Below, piece by piece: positions 45,301-53,074 of a stretch of DNA of 64,000 nucleotides. Location of the stretch: positions 35,797 through 99,796 of the forward strand of contig JAUWGP010000006.1 in the NCBI GenBank assembly GCA_030606335.1. The letters run 5' to 3'. The translations under genes and the position numbers were made by a program. Source of the stretch: Caldifarciminota bacterium. Its GTDB lineage: Bacteria; Hydrothermota; UBA3073. Within the stretch, counting starts at the first letter, position 1; every line of letters begins with the position of its first letter. Below the pieces are notes generated by a model, which ran no database searches, was not told the DNA's origin, and saw nothing but the letters and a program-made list of their open reading frames with translations.

Positions 45301-46693
45301 TCGCTGAAATTGTTTCAGAAAAATCCGACTCCCTGCCTGCATTTTTAGCAAGGATTTTGTACCAATAGGGCTGACCCCTGTCAACAGATGGCTCAACATC
45401 CTGCCACAAATAAACCCCTCCCTCACCATCGGGGAAGGTGCTTGGAATAATTCCTACTCTCACAGAATCCCCATCTTCACTTTCTTTTCTCCATATCTCA
45501 AACTCCGTCTCTCCTCTTGAATTATCCCTCCAATTGATATCTAAACTATTTTCAGTTATATTTGCAATCCAGGGTAATGGTTCCCCCAGATAGCCTACCT
45601 CATTTAAAAATTTCCCAATAAGTGCGGAAGTATTATTTGCACTCCTTGGCATTGTTGCCCACAAGACATGGTCAATGTCATCTTTTGTAGCCTGCCATAA
45701 GTTCCACCAAGAAGGGTCTATACCATCACAATATCCTTTCAAATCAGCAGCATATATAAGATCAGCCTCTGCCTTATCGCTCACATCAAATTGTATATCA
45801 AGGATATCATCATATCGATAATAATAATTACCCCACCAGCTATCAGCTGCATTGTCTAGAATACCAGTTGAGAAAAGATGCCTCAATGCATAAAGACCTA
45901 AAAGTGTATGCGAAAAGCCATGTGGTGGATAATTAGCGTCCTCCATAAGATGGCATGCCCTTCCTAACCACCTCAGACCTTGAATCTTATTATCATACCA
46001 GCTATTAACTGCCCAGTTATAATATTCCTCTATCCTATCAGGAAGCTGTCCGAAATAATCAGAGCCACCTGGTATGTGACTCCAACAATGGTCAAGCACA
46101 TTCCAGCCATAGTAAATATTATCTCTATTGCCTTCGAATGTACTGTAATGGTCGGGCCAGTTTGAACTAACAATAAGATTTTCAGTTAATTCAAAGGGGT
46201 CCTCTTTAAGACCCAATCCAACCTGAGGTTCTGTATTGTCGTTATACCAATCTAATAGTAGTTCAGTAACTATGGGATGTACAAAGATTGAAGCAATTGC
46301 AATTATATGATTTCTATCATCTCCATGGATATCACCATTCTTGCTCAACCATAATAGAAGAGTATCATCTTTTAACATATCACCCAGATATGCTATATCT
46401 TGTGCATATGAGGCATCATTAAATTTTAACCACATCCAGTTATCATAGATCTCTGGACTCCAGTTAGTCAATTCAACATCTCCTGTTTTAGGGTCAGCAA
46501 TCCTGGGATATTGCGGTATTTTATAACAACTTTTATGAGCAAGACGGGAATAGGATAACGGAAGTTGTGAATTCCTGAGGATATTTGAAGTATGTGCAGT
46601 CATTCTTTCATGCGTTATGGCATTCCATGCATTACATAGGATCGGATGAAAGGATATTCCTATACTTATTATTAAAATCCACACCCTCTTCAT
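39335..46693 (-). CDS. Giant secreted multidomain protein with N-terminal phospholipase C-like domain
   Basis: 2452 residues. The signal peptide (KRVWILIISIGISF) is followed by WNAITHERMTAHTS and later LGRACHLMEDANYPPHGFSHT. These are the N-terminal Trp and His-rich motifs of zinc-dependent phospholipase C/S1-P1-type nucleases (~25-370). After it come fibronectin type III modules (~370-680) and a sialidase/BNR-like propeller (~690-1080, with WSEPFCLT, WVKYLQ). Ig-like domains alternate with a carbohydrate-binding-like domain (NPSFEEGLACWTPYG, ~1160-1310), a second BNR-like propeller (~1620-1970) and another fibronectin module. The end is a type-IX-like sorting domain (NCPNPFFGETIINYTLP, KIYDVSGRVVTTL). 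The ATG at 46693 follows AGGAGGTGA. Domain borders are approximate. Confidence 0.85.
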   Translation of the reverse strand: MKRVWILIISIGISFHPILCNAWNAITHERMTAHTSNILRNSQLPLSYSRLAHKSCYKIPQYPRIADPKTGDVELTNWSPEIYDNWMWLKFNDASYAQDIAYLGDMLKDDTLLLWLSKNGDIHGDDRNHIIAIASIFVHPIVTELLLDWYNDNTEPQVGLGLKEDPFELTENLIVSSNWPDHYSTFEGNRDNIYYGWNVLDHCWSHIPGGSDYFGQLPDRIEEYYNWAVNSWYDNKIQGLRWLGRACHLMEDANYPPHGFSHTLLGLYALRHLFSTGILDNAADSWWGNYYYRYDDILDIQFDVSDKAEADLIYAADLKGYCDGIDPSWWNLWQATKDDIDHVLWATMPRSANNTSALIGKFLNEVGYLGEPLPWIANITENSLDINWRDNSRGETEFEIWRKESEDGDSVRVGIIPSTFPDGEGGVYLWQDVEPSVDRGQPYWYKILAKNAGRESDFSETISATVLWLNPVTGLTVIPISYKKATLSWTDNSNYESKYRIEPVDFIFENEEPGTGNSVTTTIDVLEPDTPYEISVRALDSENHESPVVVKRKILCIGIEKIVVKPLNTGLHVSWEKPNVPFSTQTVVVRKEESKSIDWDPVDGIEYTVGEEVSPGIVVVYNGNEAEFIDDGLENYITYCYKAFPYDEDIIYAKGDIDDAFPSPISLSLSDPRVGIGDNNSQNIIVDQDGVIHMVYAAPGERDYGGCESEIWYVNSLDGGDNWSEPFCLTAEDLEPGTYIYPTLTVTPDGTICVVWVKYLQLLGKTGEDELYFAYNQLDGSWHTEYLGMPGGHINPPSIAVDTDAMLHIAADINVPPPVGINEWVCYLGYSSFDISEPDINFPQNIIAYHDNFDSGPTNYNYWNFSSPAIAVVDNVPHIVWGETNHYYVYEEWGTNSWIYHASGSDWDVINTIDAYGVRSPSLAVSPDGLLNAVWIKESYPFEVRLSRFDGSSWSDFESVGPISDYSYPVVTVSSSSDIFVVWAHDIDEESAVVCRRKHIGQWDNTTFNLTKTLSRNHFPHITLLNEDGYHHLCGVWAFSNSSPYSLTFWRDTPPKIAVSLPENANQGGKWRPGWTLMIEWEAKDHFGLQSQEVWLATSTGDDIQKIVDSEIGQSSYNWEIDAGVGNYRIKLKVWDNFGNMGEGLSEDFSISDEHVFNPSFEEGLACWTPYGDGDIDVLPDGQQGVYSLYISRDEATGKYFGVYQEKIPCQPNTTYWLTGWIKTNLISGSARIALGVWSPYHHHSDFGNITGNTEWTYVYGSWTSGLDEDTLQITLYGNPEFDGFAYFDDIQLIEDNADPSISGLYLCGDLESGETVTIGCNASDDVGVDMVQFFYVTNPCGSCMPIGSIAPRKKQGTFSLDWLIPSTVPVGKRCFIIGVAYDPYGHTMEEMTSEMEFIDNHPPDLSLVSPNEPTNYDIGDTIGIEWEASDNNQIEYIKVFITRNYGDAEVLWEDIVALPGTDTIFNWAVNTPSSNRCRVKVIAYDKGGNQGEDISNFNFTIADMTPPEVTVLYPNGGEHLEIGESYDVTVFASDNVWVDSIRVWFHPDFGVPPNGYTPSLLPTIYPDAKEGEFYTTLLIPDYLPRDNCRVYARAFDEAGNQKADTSDNNFFICYLTSTLAEATAYNNSRKLAMHSPAKIFMVFSSSDGIYTSMSSNDGETWTKKSLVYSGEYPSLAIDEYGERNMVWISDNSLYFKKTGGKGTGDGEIDPLKVILTESDHIFSPPAIGVSSDDTAHVVVEVYTDPEIMPFFWDLKYGKFAIDNPDAVVWEVLDSCRLGGGGEMQLITSPSIDLNGSGNPHIVWRKHRGDYAREIYYTTRTEDSWMEPFNVSESPEVNSDHPFVEVSNEMIYIVWDEDGEIMLREGDLSTGPIDPSINISNSSHYSTSPQILDGVVIVWEEGREIFESVRKESGWGGGVNISNTSQDSKHPQNALESSEGILSVVWTEGDTSPYEIKSEQINILPPLPPQGLSGVWEYIGRDKADITLNWNPNFESDISGYYIYRSTSSNGSFSNVGTAAVLDTPVFVDRVYAWSSYWYYVTAFNIAGNESGSSDTIRVDPEYYPGPCPFLFTWNGSEFVEDNNILAGSGQGEIVTDPYKLIQSLIETEPPRRYKLEIREEETEHSFFDMVILKTIDHPQDVEIGINVEDEIIPVSTAYTPVSAISGGEDYADVLNGDITWFEGCAGDTMVVEFGIIDEVDDKELWLESDRNGYPISIEIERDGWEYVTSVFPRNNFSQIPIVSLSEFIDDEEALALRLIWFADHNLKTIRIVQPEDELIVETTSPLVLAIHSQLGNVKQELLNEDEEYAEVIPGDTLRLEFAVTGQTPGCMRDFVFVSNGYYTTETGGGGAQTMDSKVPKVFSLSQNCPNPFFGETIINYTLPRETRVSLKIYDVSGRVVTTLVDEPQNAGYYGLKWKGVGSSDRKVAAGVYFIRMEASDYRKTKKIILLR

Positions 46694-46710
46694 GCTCACC
46701 TCCTAATTTT

Positions 46711-48099
46711 TTAGTTTATTATGATTATCTTTTTACCTTTTTTATATCCCCCTGCTTCTAATTTAATGAAGTAAATTCCATCAGGAAGATTCTTGCCATC
46801 CCATGTTATTCTATGACAACCCGGTTCCTCTATCTTGTTAAATAAAGTAACAACCGTCCTACCAGAGATGTCGCAAATCTTTAACGAGACCCGGCTTTTT
46901 ATGGATAATTGATAGCTGATATCCGCCTTATACCTCAATGGATTGGGATACACCTCCAATGTAAGTTCTCCTCCTTGTGGCTCCTCTTGTATTCCTACAT
47001 TGGTAACTATACTTCCATAAATATCATAGTCTGGTTCTGGTCCCCGTGTATCACTCCATACCACCAGACAGTTCCCATCGCAGCACGCAATGGCAGAGTG
47101 GTTCTCCGAGGACCACCAGGGTGCAGAGCTTATAGCAAAATTGGTATCTATCAAAACACCCTCTGAAGAAACCCATTGACCGTAGATATCACCATATCCA
47201 TTGCGGGTATCCGACCATGTCACGAGATAATTTATCCCATTGTATGCTACTGCAGGTATTCCTCTACTGCTCTCCGGCTCTGCCGCTACTACAACTGGCT
47301 CACCAATGAGTGAGCCATCAGTAGAGATTAGTTGCCCAAAGACAGTATCACTATAGGCAGCCACTACAAGATAATTCATACCATTAGAGGCGATGTTAGG
47401 ATATGTTATGGTATTACTACCCTTTAATATTATAAATGGAGTATCAATAGGAGTGCCTTCTGAGGTTATAAGCCGTCCATAAACATCACATGTTGTCTGC
47501 ATATCTTTATCTCCCCAATCCGCCCATACTACAAGGTATCTCGTGCCATTAAACGCCAACGCAGGGTAATACTTACAGCCGCCTTCCCAGGATATAAGAA
47601 AACTTGTATCTATAAGCCCTCCATCCGGGGAAATTATCTGACCGTGAATCCCATTTCCATACCATACAACAAAGTAATTCATCTCATTAAAGGCAACAGC
47701 TGGTGCATTCTGGTAATCATCCTCGGTACATATTATAAACTCACTATCTATTGGTGTCCCCTCTTTAGAAACTAATTGCCCGTAAATATCATAGGGTATT
47801 GTACGATGGTCACACCACACCACCAGATAATTACTATCCCCAAAGGCAATGTCAATCTTCCACTGCCCGCTGTCTGCCATGCAGATTGGGAAGTTGGTAT
47901 CTATGAGAACACCTTCCTTCGATACAAACTGTCCCCAGATGTCGTTGTTGAAAAATTCTCCAGTTTCCCTGTTATCCTCCCACACCACAAGATACCTCTC
48001 ACGGCAGGATGCAACCGACGGATGCCACTGCCTCCCGGAGGCATTACAGATAGGAAAATCTGCTGTTAGTAAACTTAAAAGTATGAATATAGAATTCAT
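46711..48099 (-). CDS. Secreted repeat protein with C-terminal sorting domain
   Basis: 462 residues. After a short signal peptide (NSIFILLSLLTA) come about seven repeats of ~50 residues following the pattern NYLVVWxDxR...DIYGQxVSxEGxxIDxxFxI. They probably form a beta-propeller. The last ~75 residues are a sorting domain (VYPNPLRYKADISYQL, KICDISGRTVVTLF, GIYFIKLEAGG). It lies 17 bp before the giant protein's start and 27 bp after the preceding gene, so the three secreted-protein genes form an operon. Function unknown. Confidence 0.82.
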   Translation of the reverse strand: MNSIFILLSLLTADFPICNASGRQWHPSVASCRERYLVVWEDNRETGEFFNNDIWGQFVSKEGVLIDTNFPICMADSGQWKIDIAFGDSNYLVVWCDHRTIPYDIYGQLVSKEGTPIDSEFIICTEDDYQNAPAVAFNEMNYFVVWYGNGIHGQIISPDGGLIDTSFLISWEGGCKYYPALAFNGTRYLVVWADWGDKDMQTTCDVYGRLITSEGTPIDTPFIILKGSNTITYPNIASNGMNYLVVAAYSDTVFGQLISTDGSLIGEPVVVAAEPESSRGIPAVAYNGINYLVTWSDTRNGYGDIYGQWVSSEGVLIDTNFAISSAPWWSSENHSAIACCDGNCLVVWSDTRGPEPDYDIYGSIVTNVGIQEEPQGGELTLEVYPNPLRYKADISYQLSIKSRVSLKICDISGRTVVTLFNKIEEPGCHRITWDGKNLPDGIYFIKLEAGGYKKGKKIIIIN

Positions 48100-48126
48100 A
48101 GCTATTAATTCTTCTATAATATCCTT

Positions 48127-48777
48127 TTATTGTCCTGCTGGCATATACCTTATTAACTTATAGACATACACCTCATAACAGTCAGGATTTGCGGTATTAT
48201 CCACATAGACTGAGTCTTTTATTACTCCAATATTATCAGCATACCAGGTATAGTCTATAATATGGTATGTTATTTCAACATTGGGATCATACTTGTTAAA
48301 TTCTGTCCACACCTTCCAGCAGTCCTGATATGTCCCTGCAGGAACAACCACATCCTCTCTATTACCCAAAGTGAAAATAACATTTATTCCATCAGGCAAC
48401 GTGGCAAACCAGCACTCATCTTTGGTAATAGGTGTTTTCAAAACCTCTGTAGAATTAATATCTCCTATCTTGTCAATTATATAAATGGAAGATCCTACCT
48501 CATTTTGAAGAACAGCCATCCAGTTATCCGCAGGACTATCCCATGTCTCGCTTCCAACTTCCCATAATTCAGATGAAAGAGATTCGGGTGAAGGAAAGAT
48601 TGTAAACCCATACCATTGATTACCTCCATATGATGTGGATTGCATTATCGTCACTGTATGTTCAGTGTATATCCACTTATCTCCCACCGAAAGCGATAGA
48701 TGGAACACATCCGATATCGCAAACAGAGACACAGAACAAAATAACAGGATACCCGCCAATATAGATCTAAGCAGCAT
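48127..48777 (-). CDS. Secreted protein of unknown function
   Basis: 216 residues, not recognised. The ATG at 48777 follows CAAGGAGG and opens a signal peptide (LLRSILAGILLFCSVSLFA). The mature part is beta-rich: LSVGDKWIYTEHTVTIM, VVPAGTYQDCWKVW and YTWYADNIGVIKDS. This layout is common in extracellular proteins annotated as hypothetical in fermentative bacteria. There is no sorting domain. It is the first gene of the secreted-protein operon. Confidence 0.75.
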   Translation of the reverse strand: MLLRSILAGILLFCSVSLFAISDVFHLSLSVGDKWIYTEHTVTIMQSTSYGGNQWYGFTIFPSPESLSSELWEVGSETWDSPADNWMAVLQNEVGSSIYIIDKIGDINSTEVLKTPITKDECWFATLPDGINVIFTLGNREDVVVPAGTYQDCWKVWTEFNKYDPNVEITYHIIDYTWYADNIGVIKDSVYVDNTANPDCYEVYVYKLIRYMPAGQ

Positions 48778-48815
48778 ACAGTCCTCCTTGTTTTTTATGA
48801 GGTATTGCAAATAAC

Positions 48816-49091
48816 TTAATCACAGACGCAGGGTATCTTCCCGCACTTCGGGCATCCATTCTCGTATTTAGCTATTGCCTCCTGCATATTAACATTCAAT
48901 ATATTTGCTACAGAAAAAAGCCAGGCAGCACAGTCAGCAAGTTCTCCTTCCATGTCAGCCTTACCTCTTATTGCCCTTGCAAGTTCACCTATCTCCTCAA
49001 CAAGCCAATTAAAAGTAGCTTCAATACCCCTACCTGAATCCTTTTCCAAATATATATCTCTTATCTTTTTCTGAAATGCAGATACAGTCAT
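48816..49091 (-). CDS. MazG-like nucleotide pyrophosphohydrolase
   Basis: A 91-residue single MazG-type domain. WLVEEIGELARAI carries the EExxE metal motif and GELADCAAWLF the ExxD motif. The C-terminal tail CPKCGKIPCVC adds four cysteines, a likely small zinc site not present in E. coli MazG. It probably hydrolyses non-canonical NTPs. A GGAGGAA site precedes the ATG. Confidence 0.85.
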   Translation of the reverse strand: MTVSAFQKKIRDIYLEKDSGRGIEATFNWLVEEIGELARAIRGKADMEGELADCAAWLFSVANILNVNMQEAIAKYENGCPKCGKIPCVCD

Positions 49092-49196
49092 TTCGTTCCT
49101 CCAGAAAGAAATCCTATATGCATTAAATCACGTTCATATAAGTTTATTAATATCCTCTCATGTTAGTTACTTTAGTGTTTATCATACTGTTTGAAA

Positions 49197-50030
49197 TTAT
49201 CTCTTTCCTATAAGCTCCATAATTAAGGTAGATGATTCCTCAATCGATTTTGACGTAACATCAATCACTACCCAACCCATCTTATTAAATATCTGTATGC
49301 TGTATTTTATCTCTTCTTCTATTCTATCTATATTCGAATAACTATCAATATCATGGATTTTCAGACGACTCAACCTTGCCATTCTTATCATCTGAAGTCT
49401 ATTAGGATTTATTGTCATTGCTATAATCCTATTTTTATCTATTTCGAAAAGCTGATGTGGAGGTTCAAAACCTAAAACTATTGGTACGTTTGCTACTTTA
49501 TATCCTCTGTAAGAAAGATAGATACTTATGGGTGTCTTTGATGTTCTTGATACCCCAACAAGAACAAGGTCAGCAAGATTAAGTTCCTCTGGCTTTGCTC
49601 CATCATCATGATTAACAGCAAAATCTATTGTTTCAATCCTTGCAAAATAATCCTCATCAAGATGTCTGAATAAACCAGGAAGTGCAAGTGGTGAAATCTC
49701 AAGTAGGTCTGTGAGTCTTGTAAGAATAGGACCCATAATATCAATGGCTGCTACAGCTAATCTTATTCCTTCCTGATGCATTGTCTTCCTTAACTCAGGC
49801 GAAACAAGTGTAAAGGCAACAATCCCGTTGACCTTACTGGCATCTTTAACAGCCTTTTTTACTTGTTGTATGTCTCTCACATACTGAACCTTATGAAGTA
49901 TTGCCATTGAAGTATCAAACTGTGAAAGGGCAGCCTTAACCACAAGCTCACAAGTATGCCCGGTCGCATCTGATACAACAAATATATGCCTAAACCTCTC
50001 ATGCTTTGGACTATTTGATTTACTTTCCAT
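49197..50030 (-). CDS. ppsR: Pyruvate,phosphate dikinase / PEP synthase regulatory protein
   Basis: DUF299-family bifunctional kinase/pyrophosphorylase that switches PPDK or PEP synthase on and off by threonine phosphorylation. It shows the N-terminal IFVVSDATGHTCELVVKA, the P-loop-like GVSRTSKTPISIYLS and NVPIVLGFEPP. At 277 residues it is normal. Its start lies within the 3' end of etfA (11-bp overlap), so it is translated with it. The target kinase gene is not in the window. The link to pyruvate metabolism fits the por genes nearby. Confidence 0.92.
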   Translation of the reverse strand: MESKSNSPKHERFRHIFVVSDATGHTCELVVKAALSQFDTSMAILHKVQYVRDIQQVKKAVKDASKVNGIVAFTLVSPELRKTMHQEGIRLAVAAIDIMGPILTRLTDLLEISPLALPGLFRHLDEDYFARIETIDFAVNHDDGAKPEELNLADLVLVGVSRTSKTPISIYLSYRGYKVANVPIVLGFEPPHQLFEIDKNRIIAMTINPNRLQMIRMARLSRLKIHDIDSYSNIDRIEEEIKYSIQIFNKMGWVVIDVTSKSIEESSTLIMELIGKR

Positions 50031-51207
50031 TTTTAATTTTTTTCATCAACTCAGGAACTACCTCAAATAGATCACCAACTATCCCAAGGTCAGCTATATT
50101 AAATATGGGGGCATCTGGGTCCTTGTTTATTGCGATGATGTAGTCAGACGAAGACATGCCTGCAAGGTGTTGAATGGAACCCGATATACCACAGGCTATG
50201 TATATTTTAGGTCTTACAGTCTTGCCTGTTTGACCAACCTGGTGAGAATACGGTATCCAATCATCATCTACAGGAGGTCTTGATGAACCAAGTGCTGCCC
50301 CAAGAAGGTTGGCAAGTTCCTGCAATAAAGAAAAATTTTTAGGGTCCTGTAGTCCTCTCCCACCTGATACGATTATATCAGCATCTTCAAGGTTTACCTT
50401 TTGTGTCTGGTCAATCTTTTTCTTAAGAAACCTGGTTTTGTGTGGCTTGGGTTCAAATTCGTCAATTATAACATCCCCATTTCTTTCCTTTTCTAACGCC
50501 TCCTCCATAACCTTATATCTTACAGTAGCCATCTGTGGTCTTTTATGTTCACAAATAATTTTAGCCATTATATTTCCCCCAAAGGCAGGCCTGGTTTGAA
50601 CTAAAAGTTCATCCTCGTTTATTTCGAGTCCTGTACAATCCGCTGTAAGACCTGTCTCCAATCTCGCAGCAACCCTTGGGAGAAGACTTCTGCCTTCTGA
50701 TGTTGCGCCTGCAAGAACTATCTCAGGTTTATACTTCTCTATCAGATAGACAAGGGCATCTGTGTATGGTTCAACCAGAAATTCCTTAAATGTCTTATTT
50801 CTCAATATGTACACCTTATCTGCACCCCTTCTTATTACTCCATCTACCATTATATTATCAGGAGGAAAATTATCATCACCAATAAATGATACTGACAGTT
50901 CTACTTTCAACTTATCTGCAAGCTCCCTGCCCTTTGAGAGTAGTTCATATACAACTTTGTGAACTCCATTGTCTATTGTCTCACCAAATATCATTACACC
51001 AAAATAATCAGAAGGTTTCTCTTTTGAAATCCCCTTTTTTATCACTATAGCATCAAGGGGACATTCTGGTACACATGCACCACATAGAGTGCATTTATCA
51101 AGGTCTATTTGTGCTTTTCCCTTCTCAACCATTATTGCTTCATACGGACATACTGACACACAATCTCCGCAACCATTACAACTTTCTGTGATTACCTTTA
51201 TAGACAT
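50020..51207 (-). CDS. etfA: Electron transfer flavoprotein alpha subunit with N-terminal ferredoxin domain
   Basis: 395 residues. Residues ~8-62 carry two [4Fe-4S] motifs (CNGCGDCVSVCP, CTLCGACVPECP). An ETF alpha domain follows, then the FAD-binding C-terminal domain with GGRGLQDPKNF, SRPPVDDDW, YSHQVGQTGKTV and YIACGISGSIQHLAGM. Ferredoxin-fused EtfA occurs in anaerobes with ferredoxin-linked or bifurcating ETF systems; no dehydrogenase partner is in the window. The GGAGG site and start lie about 12 bp from the end of a transposase element that separates it from etfB. Confidence 0.94.
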   Translation of the reverse strand: MSIKVITESCNGCGDCVSVCPYEAIMVEKGKAQIDLDKCTLCGACVPECPLDAIVIKKGISKEKPSDYFGVMIFGETIDNGVHKVVYELLSKGRELADKLKVELSVSFIGDDNFPPDNIMVDGVIRRGADKVYILRNKTFKEFLVEPYTDALVYLIEKYKPEIVLAGATSEGRSLLPRVAARLETGLTADCTGLEINEDELLVQTRPAFGGNIMAKIICEHKRPQMATVRYKVMEEALEKERNGDVIIDEFEPKPHKTRFLKKKIDQTQKVNLEDADIIVSGGRGLQDPKNFSLLQELANLLGAALGSSRPPVDDDWIPYSHQVGQTGKTVRPKIYIACGISGSIQHLAGMSSSDYIIAINKDPDAPIFNIADLGIVGDLFEVVPELMKKIKNGK

Positions 51208-51218
51208 ACAACCTCCAA

Positions 51219-52250
51219 AGGGTCAGGTCTTCAGATTTCAGTTTTATATCCTTAAATTTTGTTCTATTTTACCTATTTGATTCATGACATATTTATTTCT
51301 CTTGATCTGTCTTATACTTTCAGATATTGCAGTGTAACCCACATCGAAGTAGTTAGCAAGTTCTTTAAGAGATAGACTAGTGTTTTTCCTTGAAAGATAT
51401 ATTGCGACTTTACGTGGTAGGAATCTATATTTTTTTCTTTTTATCTCCCCTATATTAATGTTGAAATATTCCGATACAATTTTTAATATATCTTCAATAT
51501 CATAAGAACAAATAAGAGATTTTGTTGCAGGGATTTCATAATCCTTTTTAACATTATCTTGAGATATTTTCCTAACCTTTTCCACAAAATCGTTAGACCC
51601 AAGAATAGTATTGACAAAGGTATTTTCAAAAGGATTTTTAATATCTTTTGTTATCGCCTCTTCTATAAATCTACGATACTGTTGAAAAGCAAAGCTTTTA
51701 TCCGTACCAAATCTTTCAACTAACCATTCTATATTAAGCCATTCGGGTATAACTTTATTCTTGCCAATGTAATATTGATAGCTACTCCACCTGTAATTTT
51801 CTGGTTTCTTCACTATACCAGCCCTTACAGGATTAAGATGAATATATCTGGAAAGTTCAAGTAGATACGATTCTTTATCCACTACCAATGCCTTATATCT
51901 TCCCTGAAAAAGATGTCCAACTCTTCGATATTTCTTGTTAAAATAAACTGTGTAAGAAACATTGATATGATGCATTATCTTAGAGAGATTTGCTTCCATT
52001 GTCTCCATCAAGATATGGTAGTGATTGTCCATTAAAACATAGGAATAAATAACACCACTATATGAATGATTAACATCTTTAAAAAGCGAAAGAAATCTCC
52101 TTCTGTCTCCTGTGTTTCTAAATATTCGCTTTTTTTCGTTTCCCCTTGATGTTATGTGATAAAAACAACCTTCAAATTCTATGCGTAAAGGTCTCGCCAT
52201 ATTTGTTAACCTCAAACACCTTTAAAACTGAAATCTGAAGACCTGACCCT
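51219..52250. mobile_element. REP-transposase element with 28-bp inverted ends inside the etf operon
   Basis: Perfect 28-bp inverted repeats at 51219-51246 (starting AGGGTCAGGTCTTCAG) and 52223-52250 bound one transposase gene. The transposase stop codon (51244-51246) lies in the left repeat, and the etfB stop (52249-52251) overlaps the right one. No target duplication is seen, as expected for HUH enzymes. The transposase has the same orientation as etfB and etfA, so readthrough is possible. Confidence 0.88.
51244..52200 (-). CDS. REP-associated-type Y1 (HUH) transposase with DnaA-like C-terminal domain
   Basis: 318 residues. The N-terminal Y1 transposase domain has MARPLRIEFEGCFYHITSRGN, the HUH motif in MDNHYHILMET, and GHLFQGRYKALVVDKESYLLE with the candidate catalytic Tyr. 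RYIHLNPVRAG is typical of the RAYT group. Residues ~225-310 (SEYFNINIGEIKRKK, LPRKVAIYLSRK, ISESIRQIK) resemble the DnaA domain IV DNA-binding fold. The ATG at 52200 has a GAGGT site; the longer frame starts with TTG at 52215. The frame is intact, so the enzyme may be active. Confidence 0.9.
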   Translation of the reverse strand: MARPLRIEFEGCFYHITSRGNEKKRIFRNTGDRRRFLSLFKDVNHSYSGVIYSYVLMDNHYHILMETMEANLSKIMHHINVSYTVYFNKKYRRVGHLFQGRYKALVVDKESYLLELSRYIHLNPVRAGIVKKPENYRWSSYQYYIGKNKVIPEWLNIEWLVERFGTDKSFAFQQYRRFIEEAITKDIKNPFENTFVNTILGSNDFVEKVRKISQDNVKKDYEIPATKSLICSYDIEDILKIVSEYFNINIGEIKRKKYRFLPRKVAIYLSRKNTSLSLKELANYFDVGYTAISESIRQIKRNKYVMNQIGKIEQNLRI

Positions 52251-53028
52251 ATGAGATACTCTTAAGAAACTTGAGTATTTTATCTGCTGCTTCTTCCTTG
52301 CTTCCTGTAAATTTCTCACCTGCCTTCTTACGTTCAGGTGTAAATATCTTTACAACACAGGTGGGTGAACCTGACAACCCAACCTTTTTTTCATCAGCCC
52401 CAATATCCTCTAACCCCCATTGAGTAATCTCTGCACTTTTAGCCTTCATCTTTCCCCGCAATGAAGGTAATCTGGGAACATTTATTTCCTTAACGACTGT
52501 GAATACAGCCGGGAGAGGCGTTTCTATCACTTGATACCCCCACTCGGTCATCCTTTCAACTACAGCCCGGTTTTCATCTATTTCCTCTATCTTCCTGATA
52601 TAAGTAACCTGTGGTATTCCAAGCGATTCTGCCAGTTCTGGCCCAACCTGAGCAGTATCTCCATCTATTGCCTGTTTACCACACATTATTAAATTAAAAT
52701 CACCTATCTTTTCGATAGCCTTCTTCAGTGTGTAGGACGTTGCAAGAGTATCTGCACCTTTAAACCTCTGATCAGTCAAAAGAATGGCCTTATCTGCTCC
52801 CATACCTATAGCCTCTCTTAAAACATCCTCTGCCTGTGGTGGTCCCATGGATATCACAATTATCTCAACCTCCTTACTCTCTTTTATCCTCAAAGCCTCT
52901 TCAACAGCATAGGCATCAAGAGGATTCATTATAGAAGGCACACCTTCCCTTATGAGCGTATTTGTCTCGGGGTCAATCTTCACGTCCTGTGTATCAGGAA
53001 CCTGCTTTACACTTACAATAATTCTCAT
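52249..53028 (-). CDS. etfB: Electron transfer flavoprotein beta subunit
   Basis: 259 residues. It shows VSVKQVPDT at the N-terminus, MNPLDAYAVEEALRIKE and GADKAILLTD. The nucleotide-binding FNLIMCGKQAIDGDTAQVGPELAESLGIPQVTY region and VERMTEWGYQVIE are also present (parts shown). It pairs with EtfA downstream. Its stop codon shares bases with the inverted end of the transposase element. An AAGGAT site precedes the ATG at 53028. Confidence 0.95.
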   Translation of the reverse strand: MRIIVSVKQVPDTQDVKIDPETNTLIREGVPSIMNPLDAYAVEEALRIKESKEVEIIVISMGPPQAEDVLREAIGMGADKAILLTDQRFKGADTLATSYTLKKAIEKIGDFNLIMCGKQAIDGDTAQVGPELAESLGIPQVTYIRKIEEIDENRAVVERMTEWGYQVIETPLPAVFTVVKEINVPRLPSLRGKMKAKSAEITQWGLEDIGADEKKVGLSGSPTCVVKIFTPERKKAGEKFTGSKEEAADKILKFLKSIS

Positions 53029-53074
53029 GTGGCATCCTTTCTTGTTTTGTCTGACACTTTCTTTCCAAATCTAC

